Source of the DNA: Rhizobium sp. R711
GTDB taxonomy: Bacteria > Pseudomonadota > Alphaproteobacteria > Rhizobiales > Rhizobiaceae
Direction of reading: 5' to 3'
Assembly (NCBI RefSeq): GCF_002211365.1
Contig: NZ_LOKZ01000013.1
Location: forward strand, 26,662 to 90,661
DNA: 64,000 bases
Part shown: positions 43,059 through 52,809 of the stretch, one piece after another
Layout of the letters: each line of letters opens with the position of its first letter
Numbering within the stretch: the first letter of the stretch is position 1
Made by a program: the position numbers and the translations under genes
The notes under the pieces: model-generated
Told to the model about the DNA's origin: nothing
What the model saw: only the letters and a program-made list of their open reading frames with translations
Databases searched by the model: none

Positions 43059-44174
43059 TCAAGCGGCGCTTTGCGCCGTCTGTTCCGGCAGCATGTGGGC
43101 CATGGCACTCAGCAGGTCCGTTTGCGAGATGAGCCCGACCACCTGGCCGCCGACATCGACGATGACAACGGCGTGGGTGCGCCCATCCGTCAAATCCGGT
43201 AACAGGCTGATGGCGGGCGCATCAGGGGAACCGGTCACAGCCGCAGCGATATGACCGACAAGCCGCTCGGCGTGCATCAATTCCCGCAGCCCGACCGTCC
43301 CGACCAATCGCCCGCTGCCATCCTTCACAGGCAGCGTCCGGATATTGTGCTTCAGGAGCAGAGCGCGCGCATCTTCCGCCGTGGCGTTCTCGCCGACCGC
43401 GATCACATCGCGCGACATGATGTCGGCGCAGCTGACGGTGCCATGAGAACGAACAGCAGCCTCGACCTCGACCTGCCGCAGCAAGCGGCTCAGGTCACCG
43501 CGATCGATATCGAAGGTTTCCTCGAACTTCGCCAACGCCGCATCGACGTCTTCCTCGCGGAAGCCAATCCGCACGGCAGATGGCGGATCGATCGTCTGAT
43601 GCGTGTTGACCGGTGCCGGAACGGCGACATGCGGATAGTTTCGCCGCCCGAGCTTATGAAAAAGAATGCCGAGCGCGACCAGGATGCAGGAATTCAGCGC
43701 CACCGGCACGAACGGGAAAAGCAGCCCCCAGCTTGCCACCGCAGGCCCACCAAGCACAGCGGTCAGCGCCGCGGCACCGCCGGGCGGATGCAAGCAGCGT
43801 GTGAACGACATGGCACCGATCGCCAGCGAGACACCGACGCCGATCGCAATGATCGGCTCGTGGATGAAATGCGCCGCGAGAATGCCCATCATTGCGGAGA
43901 TCGTGTTGCCACCAATGATCGACCACGGCTGCGCCAGCGGACTTGCCGGGACGGCGAAAAGCAGCACGGCCGAGGCGCCCATCGGCGCCACGATCAACGG
44001 CAGGTGCGAACCCTGCCCGAAGAAGTAGCCGCAGACCATGCCGGTCAGCGCGATGGCGATCAGCGCGCCAAGGCAGGCAAACATGCGCTCGCGCAGCGTG
44101 GCGCCGGCGAGGATCGGCGAAAACAGGCGGAAGCGGTGGCTGGGATCGGCCTTGGGAGTGCTGGAATTTGACAT
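43059..44174 (-). CDS. HPP-family membrane protein with C-terminal CBS pair
   Basis: 371 residues. The N-terminal HPP domain has about five helices and the name motif in TRCLHPPGGAAALTAVLGG near 125-143. The C-terminal 130 residues are two CBS domains (CADIMSRDVIAVGENATAED and DGRTHAVVIVDVGGQVVGLI). Some HPP proteins of cyanobacteria and chloroplasts transport nitrite. Its position at the end of the nitrate operon makes a link to nitrite movement plausible. The CBS pair may sense adenylates. A LysR gene lies 57 bases upstream on the same strand. Confidence 0.9.
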   Translation of the reverse strand: MSNSSTPKADPSHRFRLFSPILAGATLRERMFACLGALIAIALTGMVCGYFFGQGSHLPLIVAPMGASAVLLFAVPASPLAQPWSIIGGNTISAMMGILAAHFIHEPIIAIGVGVSLAIGAMSFTRCLHPPGGAAALTAVLGGPAVASWGLLFPFVPVALNSCILVALGILFHKLGRRNYPHVAVPAPVNTHQTIDPPSAVRIGFREEDVDAALAKFEETFDIDRGDLSRLLRQVEVEAAVRSHGTVSCADIMSRDVIAVGENATAEDARALLLKHNIRTLPVKDGSGRLVGTVGLRELMHAERLVGHIAAAVTGSPDAPAISLLPDLTDGRTHAVVIVDVGGQVVGLISQTDLLSAMAHMLPEQTAQSAA

Positions 44175-44231
44175 GATGAACCGGCAGTTTGTGAAACGAA
44201 GTCTTGGTAAAGAAACGGATACGAGCCGAGG

Positions 44232-45152
44232 TCATCCGTTTGGGGGCGAGAGGCCGCTCCTGCCTCGCGAGGCGATGAGGACATCGTAAAAGGCCTCGAA
44301 CGAGTCCGACCGGTCGGCCTTGCAGCGGACAAGAAACGTCTCCACAGCACCGATCTTGCGAGTGACGATATCGACAGGCCAGCGCAGCAGATCGAACACC
44401 GAGCGCGGCATGACGCCGAAGGCATTGCCGGCGACAATGCTCGCGAGGATCGCGTGATAGGAACCGAGCTCCAGCGTGCGCAGCGACGTGGCATCCTTAG
44501 CCCACTCCTCGGCCATTCGCCGATAGGTGCACCCGGGCTCCATAACAGCAAGTGTGCCGACGCGCAGGTTCTTCGCGTCCTTGATTTCAGGATGTCTTGG
44601 GGGAAGGACAAGGATCAGATCCTCGACATGAATGCGCCGTGCATCGAACCTGCTGAGGTCGAGATCGGCATAGCGTGTCTTGTCGAGCGACGCCTCTGGT
44701 GGCCGCGCGACCAATGCGCAGTCCAGCTCTTCGGCTAGCACACTCTGCATGAGCTCTCGCGTCGCGCCCATTGTCAATTGCAGAGAGACGTCGGGCCACA
44801 ACGATCCGAAGCGCCTGATGACCTCAGGGAGCCGACTTGCAGCCGTGCTCTCCATGGTTCCAACACGCAGCGCTCCGGATGCCATCAGCGGCCGCACGGC
44901 CTGCCTTGCTTCCTCGGCTAGGTCAGCAAGACGCGTCGCATAGGACAGGAAGATCGTGCCTTCGCGCGTCAGCGACATCTTCTTGCCGTCGCGAGAAAAC
45001 AGCGCCACCCCGAGATTCTCTTCGAGCTGCTGGATACGGGTCGTGACATTCGACGGGACACGGCCTACCGCAACCGCCGCCTTCGTGACGCTGCAAGTCG
45101 ACGCGACCGCCTGAAAGATTTCGATTGACGACAGATCCATGTCTTCACTCAT
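44232..45152 (-). CDS. LysR-family transcriptional regulator
   Basis: 306 residues with the LysR winged helix (LSSIEIFQAVASTCSVTKAA and VPSNVTTRIQQLEENLGVAL) and a substrate-binding domain that includes GTLAVMEPGCTYRRMAEEW. The latter half resembles the PutR/YwbI-type subgroup with a conserved GCTYR segment. It is transcribed toward the HPP-CBS gene and may control it or share its transcript. ATG 45152 is used; ATG 45140 is an alternative. No operator was identified. Confidence 0.91.
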   Translation of the reverse strand: MSEDMDLSSIEIFQAVASTCSVTKAAVAVGRVPSNVTTRIQQLEENLGVALFSRDGKKMSLTREGTIFLSYATRLADLAEEARQAVRPLMASGALRVGTMESTAASRLPEVIRRFGSLWPDVSLQLTMGATRELMQSVLAEELDCALVARPPEASLDKTRYADLDLSRFDARRIHVEDLILVLPPRHPEIKDAKNLRVGTLAVMEPGCTYRRMAEEWAKDATSLRTLELGSYHAILASIVAGNAFGVMPRSVFDLLRWPVDIVTRKIGAVETFLVRCKADRSDSFEAFYDVLIASRGRSGLSPPNG

Positions 45153-45256
45153 CGAGAATGTTAGAGGCGCTTTATTCTCGATATGGAAATCAAGATCAAC
45201 CCACGCTTTTGCCGAAACCGCGCTCCGCCGCGCGACTTTCCGCCACAGGGCCGGAA

Positions 45257-45291
45257 AACAAAAGAGCCGCCGGATCGCTCCAGCGGCTCTT
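45257..45291 (-). terminator. Rho-independent terminator of the DUF882 gene
   Basis: AAGAGCCGC (45262-45270) pairs with GCGGCTCTT (45283-45291). On the minus strand it runs into TTTT, then GTTTT. It lies 21 bases past the stop of the DUF882 gene. Confidence 0.85.
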
Positions 45292-45312
45292 ACAAATTCC
45301 TAAGTGTCCAGC

Positions 45313-47211
45313 TCAGTTCGACTCGAACTTCCGCACTTCCATGAAGTTGACCGCGCTGCCACTGAAGCGGCCGGGATCGATGGAGGCTGTCTTCGTGAAG
45401 CCGTCGGCATAAACAGAAGTCGGCTGGGCGCGAAGTGTCTGGCTGACAAAGCGCGGCGCCTTGACCGGCTTGGTGACCATCTCCATGCGGGAGTTGGTAA
45501 GCGCCCACTGCGAAATGATCTTCTGCGTCAGCTTCGGCTCGGTGCGAATTGTCGCGCGGCTGGCGTCGGCCTCTGCGGCCTCATGCTTCGTCGGACGGCC
45601 ACCCTTGGTCGGCAGGCCCTGCGACAAGGCGTTGGCATCCGACGGCTTCGGTGCATCAAAGCCATCGCCGAAGCTTGCAGACTTCGTGGAAGGGGCAAGT
45701 GCGGCAAGCTGCAACGGTTGCTTCTCGCTCGGAACCTTTTGCGGCGTTGCCGCGTTAATCGCCTGCTCGACGCTCGTGACCGGCGGCTGGGTAGACGCGA
45801 CCTGACGGTCGCCGCCACCATTCTGCTGGTTAAGGGCATCGGCAACGGCCGGAGAAAGCGTATCCTCCTGGTCTGCTACGTCGTCCTCGGCTTCAGCATC
45901 GGCATCCGCCGCGGCCAGAAGCTTTTCGGCAAGCGCCGGTCGTTCACCCGGCGTCGGAACCGCTGCGAGATTCCCCGTCATCGCAGACGGATCAGCCGAA
46001 GCGACTTCCGCGTCGCCTGGAGAACGGCGCGGTCCGAGCAGAGAAGGAACCGGTACGCTATAGGCGCTAAGATCCGCGAACTGCTGCTGACCTTGCTCAG
46101 TCACGGCAGAAAGGGCTTCTTGCGCTGCATTTCCGGATTGCGGAGCGACGAGGGCACTGGCCATCTCGCTACCGCCTGGCTGATTGGCGAACGCCGGACG
46201 CACCTGCGGAATCGGCGCGTTGACGCTTGCGACCTCAGTAGCCTGCGCGGGCGCCTGCTCGCCGGGATCGGCGGCGTTTGGCATATTAGCCGCCGGCGGC
46301 GACGCCTTCGCGACCGCGACTGCTGCGCTGCTATCATCATCAGAACTGTCTTCGGCTTCATCCGCACCGCCGCCAAACAGGGCAGCAAACAGTGTCTTAT
46401 GCTTTGGCTGATCGCTCGACGACGAGCCCGTATAGGCACCGGAGCTTGCCATCTGCACCTGGGTCGAACTTACGCGGCGCTTGTAATCGGCCACGGCCTG
46501 CTCGTAACCCGGCAGTGGACGACCATCCGCAGGGATATGCATCGTGTTGCCGTTCGGGAAAAGCCGAACGAGTTCTTCGCGGCTCATCCGCGGCCAGGCG
46601 CGAACGCCGCCGACATCCATGTGCACGAAGGGAGAGCCCGATTTCGGATAGAATCCAACGCCGCCAACCTGCATTTTCATGCCGATGCCGCGCAAAGTCG
46701 CCAATTTGACGTCAGGAATGAAGAAATCCATTGCCTTGCCGAGCATGTGCTGGCTCTTCTCGGCGACGCCGGAATTGCGCGAGCGCGCCTTCAGCATGGC
46801 GTTGGTAGACGGCGAACGGAAGCCGCAGACGACGTTGATATAGTCGCGCGAGCCGCTCTGGCGATAGACTTCCCAGATGAGATCGAAAAGGCGCGGGTCC
46901 ATCCTCGTCGGCTGGTTCTTGCGCCAGTCGCGAAGGAAGCGATTCAACTGCTCGAGACCCTTCGGATCGTACCTGCCGTTGCGCTTGTAGGTGATGACGG
47001 CCTTTTCGCCAGTATGGATGAAATAGAGTTTGAGGCTACGTGTTTCGCCAGCCGCCTCGGAAGGCGAACTGACCAGAACCGGCGACGAAACAGCGAGTGC
47101 GAGAAGGGCGGCCATGGCCGTCCTAAACACCTTTCCGCAAAGGTCCGTGTACCTATTGCGCCAGCTCAAGCGCCAAGGTCTCGTATTCCGATTCAGATCC
47201 GGCAAACTCAA
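45313..47211 (-). CDS. DUF882 (MepK-like) cell-wall protein with long disordered tail
   Basis: Up to 632 residues. A signal-like segment, VFRTAMAALLALAVSSPVLV, lies at about 28-47. The DUF882/M15-like metallopeptidase domain follows (about 58-225), with zinc-site residues in SQHMLGKAMDF (His and Asp) and FVHMDVGG (His) and the CGFRSPSTN segment. E. coli MepK of this family cuts peptidoglycan cross-links. The remaining 400 residues are Ala/Ser/Pro/Gln-rich and largely disordered. The listed start is TTG at 47211; starts closer to the signal segment (about 30 residues in) are possible. Confidence 0.82.
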   Translation of the reverse strand: MSLPDLNRNTRPWRLSWRNRYTDLCGKVFRTAMAALLALAVSSPVLVSSPSEAAGETRSLKLYFIHTGEKAVITYKRNGRYDPKGLEQLNRFLRDWRKNQPTRMDPRLFDLIWEVYRQSGSRDYINVVCGFRSPSTNAMLKARSRNSGVAEKSQHMLGKAMDFFIPDVKLATLRGIGMKMQVGGVGFYPKSGSPFVHMDVGGVRAWPRMSREELVRLFPNGNTMHIPADGRPLPGYEQAVADYKRRVSSTQVQMASSGAYTGSSSSDQPKHKTLFAALFGGGADEAEDSSDDDSSAAVAVAKASPPAANMPNAADPGEQAPAQATEVASVNAPIPQVRPAFANQPGGSEMASALVAPQSGNAAQEALSAVTEQGQQQFADLSAYSVPVPSLLGPRRSPGDAEVASADPSAMTGNLAAVPTPGERPALAEKLLAAADADAEAEDDVADQEDTLSPAVADALNQQNGGGDRQVASTQPPVTSVEQAINAATPQKVPSEKQPLQLAALAPSTKSASFGDGFDAPKPSDANALSQGLPTKGGRPTKHEAAEADASRATIRTEPKLTQKIISQWALTNSRMEMVTKPVKAPRFVSQTLRAQPTSVYADGFTKTASIDPGRFSGSAVNFMEVRKFESN

Positions 47212-47385
47212 TCCCCGTCAGACAGCCGATGGTCCCTCTTTGACACCGTTGACTGTTAAATGCGGTCACACGATGGCAAAAATGCCACACGTGATCAACC
47301 TTTTCCTTACATAATGAACAGGCCACTAACAAGTGGTTTATGATTGGTAACAAAAGATGATTGCCGGAATGTTAATTTGGGGGAC

Positions 47386-48939
47386 TTATGCGGCGTCCTT
47401 CTGCGGATTGTCGGGGTCTATGCCGTAATCCTTGAGTTTCCGGTACAATGTGGATCGTCCGATACCCAATTTCCGAGCCACTTGACTCATCTGCCCCCGA
47501 TAGAATTTAAGGGCGAATCGGATCAATTCCTCCTCGACATCCGCAAGCTTGCGCACGTCCCCGGCGGGGTTCGTGCTCGCAATCGCGTTGTCAGGCGCCT
47601 CCGTGATTCGTGCGACAGCCTCTTCGACGCTGGCCTGATGGGCCGGGTACTCGGCGGTCGAAAAGTCACTTTGCCGATCGTGGCGCGTGTTGTCTGCGAC
47701 CAGCGCCAGATGATCGACGACCTCGTATTCCGGCAGCTGCGCCGCGATCTGCGGGAAGTCTGCCTCGGTCAGCTCGCCGCCCTCGGCAAGGACAACCGCG
47801 CGGAAGATCGCGTTCTCGAGCTGGCGGATATTGCCGGGCCAATCGTAGGCGGTGAGCAGAGCCAGCGCGCCGGCGCTGACCGACATGCGTTGGCCGCCCT
47901 TCTGCTCGCTAGAGAAGCGCTCGGCGAAGACCCGCACCAGATGCGGAATGTCTTCCTTGCGCTTGCGGAGCGCCGGAATGGTGATCGGGAAGACGTTCAG
48001 GCGATAGTAGAGATCCTCGCGGAAGTGGCCGTTCTTGACCTCTTCGATCAGATCCTTGTTGGTCGCAGAAATCAGCCGGACGTTGACCTTGTGCGCCGTA
48101 CGTGCGCCAACAGTCTCGATTTCCCCCTGCTGGACGGCCCGCAGCAGCTTCACCTGAACCTCAAGCGGCAGGTCGCCGATTTCGTCGAGGAAGATGGTGC
48201 CGCCATCGGCTTCCATGAACTTGCCGATGTGGCGTTCGGTTGCGCCAGTGAATGCGCCCTTCTCGTGACCGAACAGAATGCTTTCGACCAGGTTGTGCGG
48301 AATGGCGCCGCAATTGACCGTGACAAACGGCTTGCCGGACCGGTCGCTGCCCGACTGGATGGCGCGGGCGACCAGCTCCTTGCCGACGCCGGACTCGCCT
48401 TCGAGCACCACGGGAATATTGGACTGCGCTGCGCGCTGCGCCAGATCGATCACGCGCAGCATTGCCGGGCTTGCCGAAACAATGTCGTCGAAGCCGACGC
48501 TGCCGGAACGCGACCGGCGGCCAGCGCGCGCCTTGACCTCGCGCTGGTCGAGCTTCAGGGCGTTCAAGATCGAGTTGGCGATCCGCTCTGGCGAGACCGG
48601 CTTGACGACGAAATCGAAAGCGCCGGCGCGCATCGCCTGCACCACGGTCTCGATGCCACCCTGCCCCGTCTGGACAATCACCGGAACATGCGTGCCGAAT
48701 TCGTGCAGTGCCTCGAGGAATTCAAGACCCGTCATCTCGGGCATCATCAGGTCAAGAACGATGACGTTGTAGAGGCCGCTGCCTCTCTTCACCATCTCCA
48801 GCCCGATCCGGCCGTTTTCAGCCTGATGGACGACGTGGCCGTGACGCTCGATCGCGTTCTTGAGCAGTCGACGCTGGATCGGGTCGTCCTCGACGACGAG
48901 TATCTGCGCTGCTCCCTTGAGCTCATGGTAACCGGTCAT
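47386..48939 (-). CDS. Sigma-54-activating response regulator (NtrC family)
   Basis: 517 residues. A receiver domain ([14 protein letters not shown], phosphoacceptor Asp63) is followed by an AAA+ domain with Walker A GESGVGKE at 181-188 and the sigma-54 contact loop GAFTGA at 228-233. A Fis-type helix-turn-helix closes the protein ([20 protein letters not shown]). It drives RpoN-dependent promoters after phosphorylation. No histidine kinase gene is adjacent, so its partner and targets are unknown. The DUF882 gene follows 174 bases downstream on the same strand. Confidence 0.93.
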   Translation of the reverse strand: MTGYHELKGAAQILVVEDDPIQRRLLKNAIERHGHVVHQAENGRIGLEMVKRGSGLYNVIVLDLMMPEMTGLEFLEALHEFGTHVPVIVQTGQGGIETVVQAMRAGAFDFVVKPVSPERIANSILNALKLDQREVKARAGRRSRSGSVGFDDIVSASPAMLRVIDLAQRAAQSNIPVVLEGESGVGKELVARAIQSGSDRSGKPFVTVNCGAIPHNLVESILFGHEKGAFTGATERHIGKFMEADGGTIFLDEIGDLPLEVQVKLLRAVQQGEIETVGARTAHKVNVRLISATNKDLIEEVKNGHFREDLYYRLNVFPITIPALRKRKEDIPHLVRVFAERFSSEQKGGQRMSVSAGALALLTAYDWPGNIRQLENAIFRAVVLAEGGELTEADFPQIAAQLPEYEVVDHLALVADNTRHDRQSDFSTAEYPAHQASVEEAVARITEAPDNAIASTNPAGDVRKLADVEEELIRFALKFYRGQMSQVARKLGIGRSTLYRKLKDYGIDPDNPQKDAA

Positions 48940-49144
48940 TGGTGCCTCACTTCATGCGAAACCTGAGACGCACTCTGGCAGAAAGGCTTGAACATCCAGT
49001 TTTGAGAAACAATTGCATTTTAACGTTTGTGGCGGGGTCGAATCCGACCCGAAACGGAGCTTATGGGCTGCCGAAAGCCCCTTGATGCCAAGCCTTTAGG
49101 CGCATAGACAGTCAAACCTGTCGCAAAAGAGGAAGAGGACCCCG

Positions 49145-51004
49145 ATGATGAAAAACATGCTCTCCGGCACCGCCATTAATTTTTCGGCAAGTTCCGCTGC
49201 CTCTGCGACCGATGCCGCCCTCGGTGACCTGCCGACCTGGAAGTTGCAGGACCTCTACCCTTCCGCAACATCCACGGCCTTCACTGGCGACATGGAGAAA
49301 GCCGGCAAGCAGGCAATCGCCTTCGAAGAGAAATGGAAGGGGAAGCTTGCCGACGCCGCGACCAAGAAAGGTGCGGAGGGCATCGGTCAGGCGCTGAAGG
49401 AATACGAGGCGCTGGACGACATCATCGGACGCCTCGGCTCCTTTGCCGGCCTCACCTATTTCTCCGACACGTCGAACCCGGTGAACGGCAAGCTCTATGG
49501 AGACGCCCAGGCGAAGATCACCGAGTTCTCCAGCCACCTCCTGTTTTTCGCGCTTGAGCTCAATCGCATCGACGACGCCGTGATCGATGCCTGCATGGCA
49601 AACGACCCGGATGCCGGCCACTATCGCCCTTGGCTCATCGACCTGCGCAAGGACAAGCCCTACCAACTGGAAGACAAGCTGGAGCAGTTGTTCCTGGAAA
49701 AGTCGATGACCTCGGCCGCCGCCTTCAACCGCCTGTTCGACGAGACGATGGCGGAGCTACGCTTTGACGTCGACGGCGAAAAGCTGCCGCTCGAAGTCAC
49801 GCTGAACATGCTGCAGGAAAAGGATCCTGAAGTCCGCCGCAAGGGCGCGATGGCGCTCGCGCAGACCTTCAAGGAGAACCTGCGCATCTTCACCCTCATT
49901 ACCAACACGCTCGCCAAGGACAAGGACATCTCCGACCGCTGGCGCGGCTTCGAGGACATTGCCGATTCCAGGCACCTTGCAAACCGCGTCGAACGCGATG
50001 TGGTCGATGCGCTCGCCGCCGCCGTCAAGCAAGCCTACCCCCGCCTGTCGCACCGCTATTACAAGATGAAGGCGAAATGGCTCGGCATGGACCAGATGAA
50101 CTTCTGGGACCGCAACGCGCCACTGCCGGAAACCTCCAATGCCATCATCCCCTGGAACGAAGCAAAAGACACGGTGCTGTCAGCCTACAGCAACTTCGCC
50201 CCTGAAATGGCGGCGATCGCCAAGCGTTTCTTCGACGAACAGTGGATCGATGCCCCGGTCCGCCCCGGCAAGGCGCCGGGCGCCTTCGCGCATCCAACGG
50301 TTCCGTCGGCGCATCCCTATGTGCTCGTCAACTATCTCGGCAAGCCGCGCGACGTGATGACGCTCGCGCACGAGCTTGGCCACGGCGTCCATCAGGTTCT
50401 GGCCGGCGCCCAGGGCGCTCTGATGTGCCAGACGCCGCTGACGCTCGCCGAAACCGCCTCCGTCTTCGGCGAAATGCTGACCTTCCGCGCCCTCCTCGAC
50501 AAGACCAAGGACAAGCGTGAGCGCAAGGCGATGCTCGCCCAGAAGGTCGAGGACATGATCAATACGGTCGTGCGCCAGATCGCCTTCTACGAGTTCGAGC
50601 GCAAGGTTCACACCGCCCGCAAGGCCGGCGAGCTAACATCCGACGATATCGGCGAGCTCTGGCTCTCCGTGCAGTCGGAAAGCCTCGGGCCGGCGATCAA
50701 GATCTCGGAAGGCTACGAGACCTACTGGGCCTATATTCCGCACTTCATCCACTCGCCCTTCTACGTTTATGCTTACGCCTTCGGCGATTGCCTGGTGAAC
50801 TCGCTCTATGCCGTCTACCAGAAGGCCGACAAGGGCTTCCAGGAGAAGTATTTCGAGCTCCTGAAGGCGGGCGGCACCAAGCATCATCAGGAGCTCCTGA
50901 AGCCGTTCGGCCTCGATGCCACGGATCCGTCGTTCTGGAGCAAGGGGTTGTCGATGATCGAAGGGCTGATCGACGAATTGGAAGCGCTTGATAAGAGCGC
51001 ATAA
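49145..51004 (+). CDS. pepF: Oligoendopeptidase F
   Basis: 619 residues of the M3 metallopeptidase family. The zinc motif HELGHGVH is at about 409-416, with the third ligand Glu in LAETASVFGEM about 30 residues on. The N-terminal part is the helical substrate-channel domain (WKLQDLYPSATSTAFTGDME). It cleaves short peptides in the cytoplasm. It is divergent from the sigma-54 activator gene across 205 bases and is followed 21 bases later by pabB. Confidence 0.95.
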   Translation: MMKNMLSGTAINFSASSAASATDAALGDLPTWKLQDLYPSATSTAFTGDMEKAGKQAIAFEEKWKGKLADAATKKGAEGIGQALKEYEALDDIIGRLGSFAGLTYFSDTSNPVNGKLYGDAQAKITEFSSHLLFFALELNRIDDAVIDACMANDPDAGHYRPWLIDLRKDKPYQLEDKLEQLFLEKSMTSAAAFNRLFDETMAELRFDVDGEKLPLEVTLNMLQEKDPEVRRKGAMALAQTFKENLRIFTLITNTLAKDKDISDRWRGFEDIADSRHLANRVERDVVDALAAAVKQAYPRLSHRYYKMKAKWLGMDQMNFWDRNAPLPETSNAIIPWNEAKDTVLSAYSNFAPEMAAIAKRFFDEQWIDAPVRPGKAPGAFAHPTVPSAHPYVLVNYLGKPRDVMTLAHELGHGVHQVLAGAQGALMCQTPLTLAETASVFGEMLTFRALLDKTKDKRERKAMLAQKVEDMINTVVRQIAFYEFERKVHTARKAGELTSDDIGELWLSVQSESLGPAIKISEGYETYWAYIPHFIHSPFYVYAYAFGDCLVNSLYAVYQKADKGFQEKYFELLKAGGTKHHQELLKPFGLDATDPSFWSKGLSMIEGLIDELEALDKSA

Positions 51005-51025
51005 GCTCTCGATCCAAAGGCAGGC

Positions 51026-52186
51026 ATGACCAACGCTGGACGCTACGTTCTGTTCCGGGATGACACGACAGGGCAAGTGATGCTCTTTTCCGATCCGTCG
51101 GAGATCATCATAGCCCGGACGCGCGCCGAGTTCCTTGCCGGCCTTGCCGGCATGGAAAAGGCAAAGACCGCCGGTAAATGGCTGGCGGGCTACATGGCCT
51201 ATGAAGCGGGCTATCTCTTCGAGGAGAAGCTGGCCGCGTTCCTGCCGGAAGGTCGGGAGACACCGCTGCTCGCCTTCGGCGTCTTCGATGCTCCCGAAGC
51301 CGATGCCCATCCGCTTGCCCAGGTGAAACAGCGCGGCGAGAACGGTGAGTTCCTCAGCGAGCCCAGGGCCGGTTGGAATTTCGCTACATATAAAGAGCGC
51401 TTCGACCGCCTGCACTGGCATCTGCGCCAGGGCGATTGCTACCAGGCAAACCTCACCATGCCGATCACCGCCCGCTGGAATGGCGATCCGCACACGGCCT
51501 TCTGGTCGTTGATTTCACGGCAGCCGGTAAAGTACGGCGCACTCGTCGATCTCGGCGGCCCCATCCTGCTTTCGCGCTCGCCCGAACTCTTCTTCCGCAC
51601 CGACGAGGAAGGCTGGATCGAAACCCACCCGATGAAGGGAACGGCGAAACGCGGGAGTGACGATGCCGAGGACGCCGCGATCATCGCCGCGATGCGCGAG
51701 GACATCAAAACCCAGGCCGAAAACCGCATGATCGTCGATCTGCTGCGCAATGACATCTCGCGCATCACGGAGGTCGGCACGTTGGATGTCCCGAAGCTCT
51801 TCGACATCGAGACCTACCCGACCGTGCACCAGATGGTCAGCCACGTGCAGGCGAAACTCCTCTCCAATCTGACCATTCGCGACATCTTCGCCGCGCTCTT
51901 TCCCTGCGGATCGATCACCGGCGCCCCGAAGCTCAGCGCCATGCGGATCCTGCACGCGCTGGAAGACACGCCGCGCGATACCTATTGCGGCGCTATCGGC
52001 ATGATTGCTCCATCAGGCGCCATGCGCTTTTCCGTCGCGATCCGCACCATCAGCCTGTTCTCGGGTGGCAGGGCGGTCTTCAATGTCGGCGGCGGCATCG
52101 TCTTTGATTCCACCGCCGAAGCCGAATACGAGGAGTGCCTTCTGAAGGCGCGGTTTGCGATCGGCGATCAGGAGATCGCGCGATGA
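51026..52186 (+). CDS. pabB: Aminodeoxychorismate synthase component I
   Basis: 386 residues of the chorismate-binding family, with the conserved THPMKGTAKRG, ENRMIVDLLRND and PCGSITGAPKLSAMRIL segments and a short N-terminal domain. With the amidotransferase PabA it makes 4-amino-4-deoxychorismate for folate. No pabA is present in the window. The gene overlaps pabC by 4 bases, so PabB and the lyase are made together. Confidence 0.94.
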   Translation: MTNAGRYVLFRDDTTGQVMLFSDPSEIIIARTRAEFLAGLAGMEKAKTAGKWLAGYMAYEAGYLFEEKLAAFLPEGRETPLLAFGVFDAPEADAHPLAQVKQRGENGEFLSEPRAGWNFATYKERFDRLHWHLRQGDCYQANLTMPITARWNGDPHTAFWSLISRQPVKYGALVDLGGPILLSRSPELFFRTDEEGWIETHPMKGTAKRGSDDAEDAAIIAAMREDIKTQAENRMIVDLLRNDISRITEVGTLDVPKLFDIETYPTVHQMVSHVQAKLLSNLTIRDIFAALFPCGSITGAPKLSAMRILHALEDTPRDTYCGAIGMIAPSGAMRFSVAIRTISLFSGGRAVFNVGGGIVFDSTAEAEYEECLLKARFAIGDQEIAR

Positions 52187-52809
52187 ACGACTTCTCGCTG
52201 ATCGAAACGCTACGCTGGGAGCCGGAGATTGGCTTCATCAGGCTGCGCCTGCATCTTGCACGCCTCTCCCGCTCCGCCCGTCGTATCGGCTTTCCCGATG
52301 CCCAAAACGCCGCCACGAAACTGGAGGAGGCCGTTTCCGACGCCACGACGGCCCTGCGAATGCGGCTGACGCTTGATCGGCAGGGGCGGATCGAGGTCAC
52401 CGCGGCTCCCTTCGTACCGACGCCGGCCGGCACCGAATGGAAGGTACGGATTGCCGACACCCGTCTAGATTCAAGCGACAGATTGCTGCGGCTGAAGACG
52501 ACGCGGCGCGGCGTTTACGAGACCGCCCGAGCCGAATTTCCGGCCTCGGAGGCTGACGAGGTTCTGCTTCTGAACGAACGCGGCGAGGTCTGCGAAGGCA
52601 CGATCACATCCGTCTTTCTCGACGACGGATCGGGCACGCTGCGCACCCCGCCAATCTCCTGCGGCCTGCTGGCTGGTGTCTTGCGCACCGAACTGATCTG
52701 CCAGCGCAAGGCACGTGTCGGACGCATCTCCGTGAAAGATCTGAAAGCTGGAAAACTTTATATGGGCAATTCGCTGCGCGGGCTGATCCCAGCCCGACTC
52801 GTCGGCTAG
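52183..52809 (+). CDS. pabC: Aminodeoxychorismate lyase (aminotransferase class IV)
   Basis: 208 residues from ATG 52183, overlapping the pabB stop by 4 bases. The PLP lysine lies in LKTTRRGVYE, and the cofactor loop is in NERGEVCEGTITSVF. It is shorter than typical PabC (about 270 residues), as usual for the pabB-linked form in rhizobia. It releases 4-aminobenzoate and pyruvate. Its stop codon overlaps the stop of the convergent GGDEF gene in the tetranucleotide CTAG. Confidence 0.92.
   Translation: MNDFSLIETLRWEPEIGFIRLRLHLARLSRSARRIGFPDAQNAATKLEEAVSDATTALRMRLTLDRQGRIEVTAAPFVPTPAGTEWKVRIADTRLDSSDRLLRLKTTRRGVYETARAEFPASEADEVLLLNERGEVCEGTITSVFLDDGSGTLRTPPISCGLLAGVLRTELICQRKARVGRISVKDLKAGKLYMGNSLRGLIPARLVG

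Noticed and set aside
45304..47259. A 651-codon plus-strand frame opposite the DUF882 gene
   Set aside because: It is rich in Arg and Leu and has no recognisable domain, whereas the minus strand has a signal peptide and zinc motifs.
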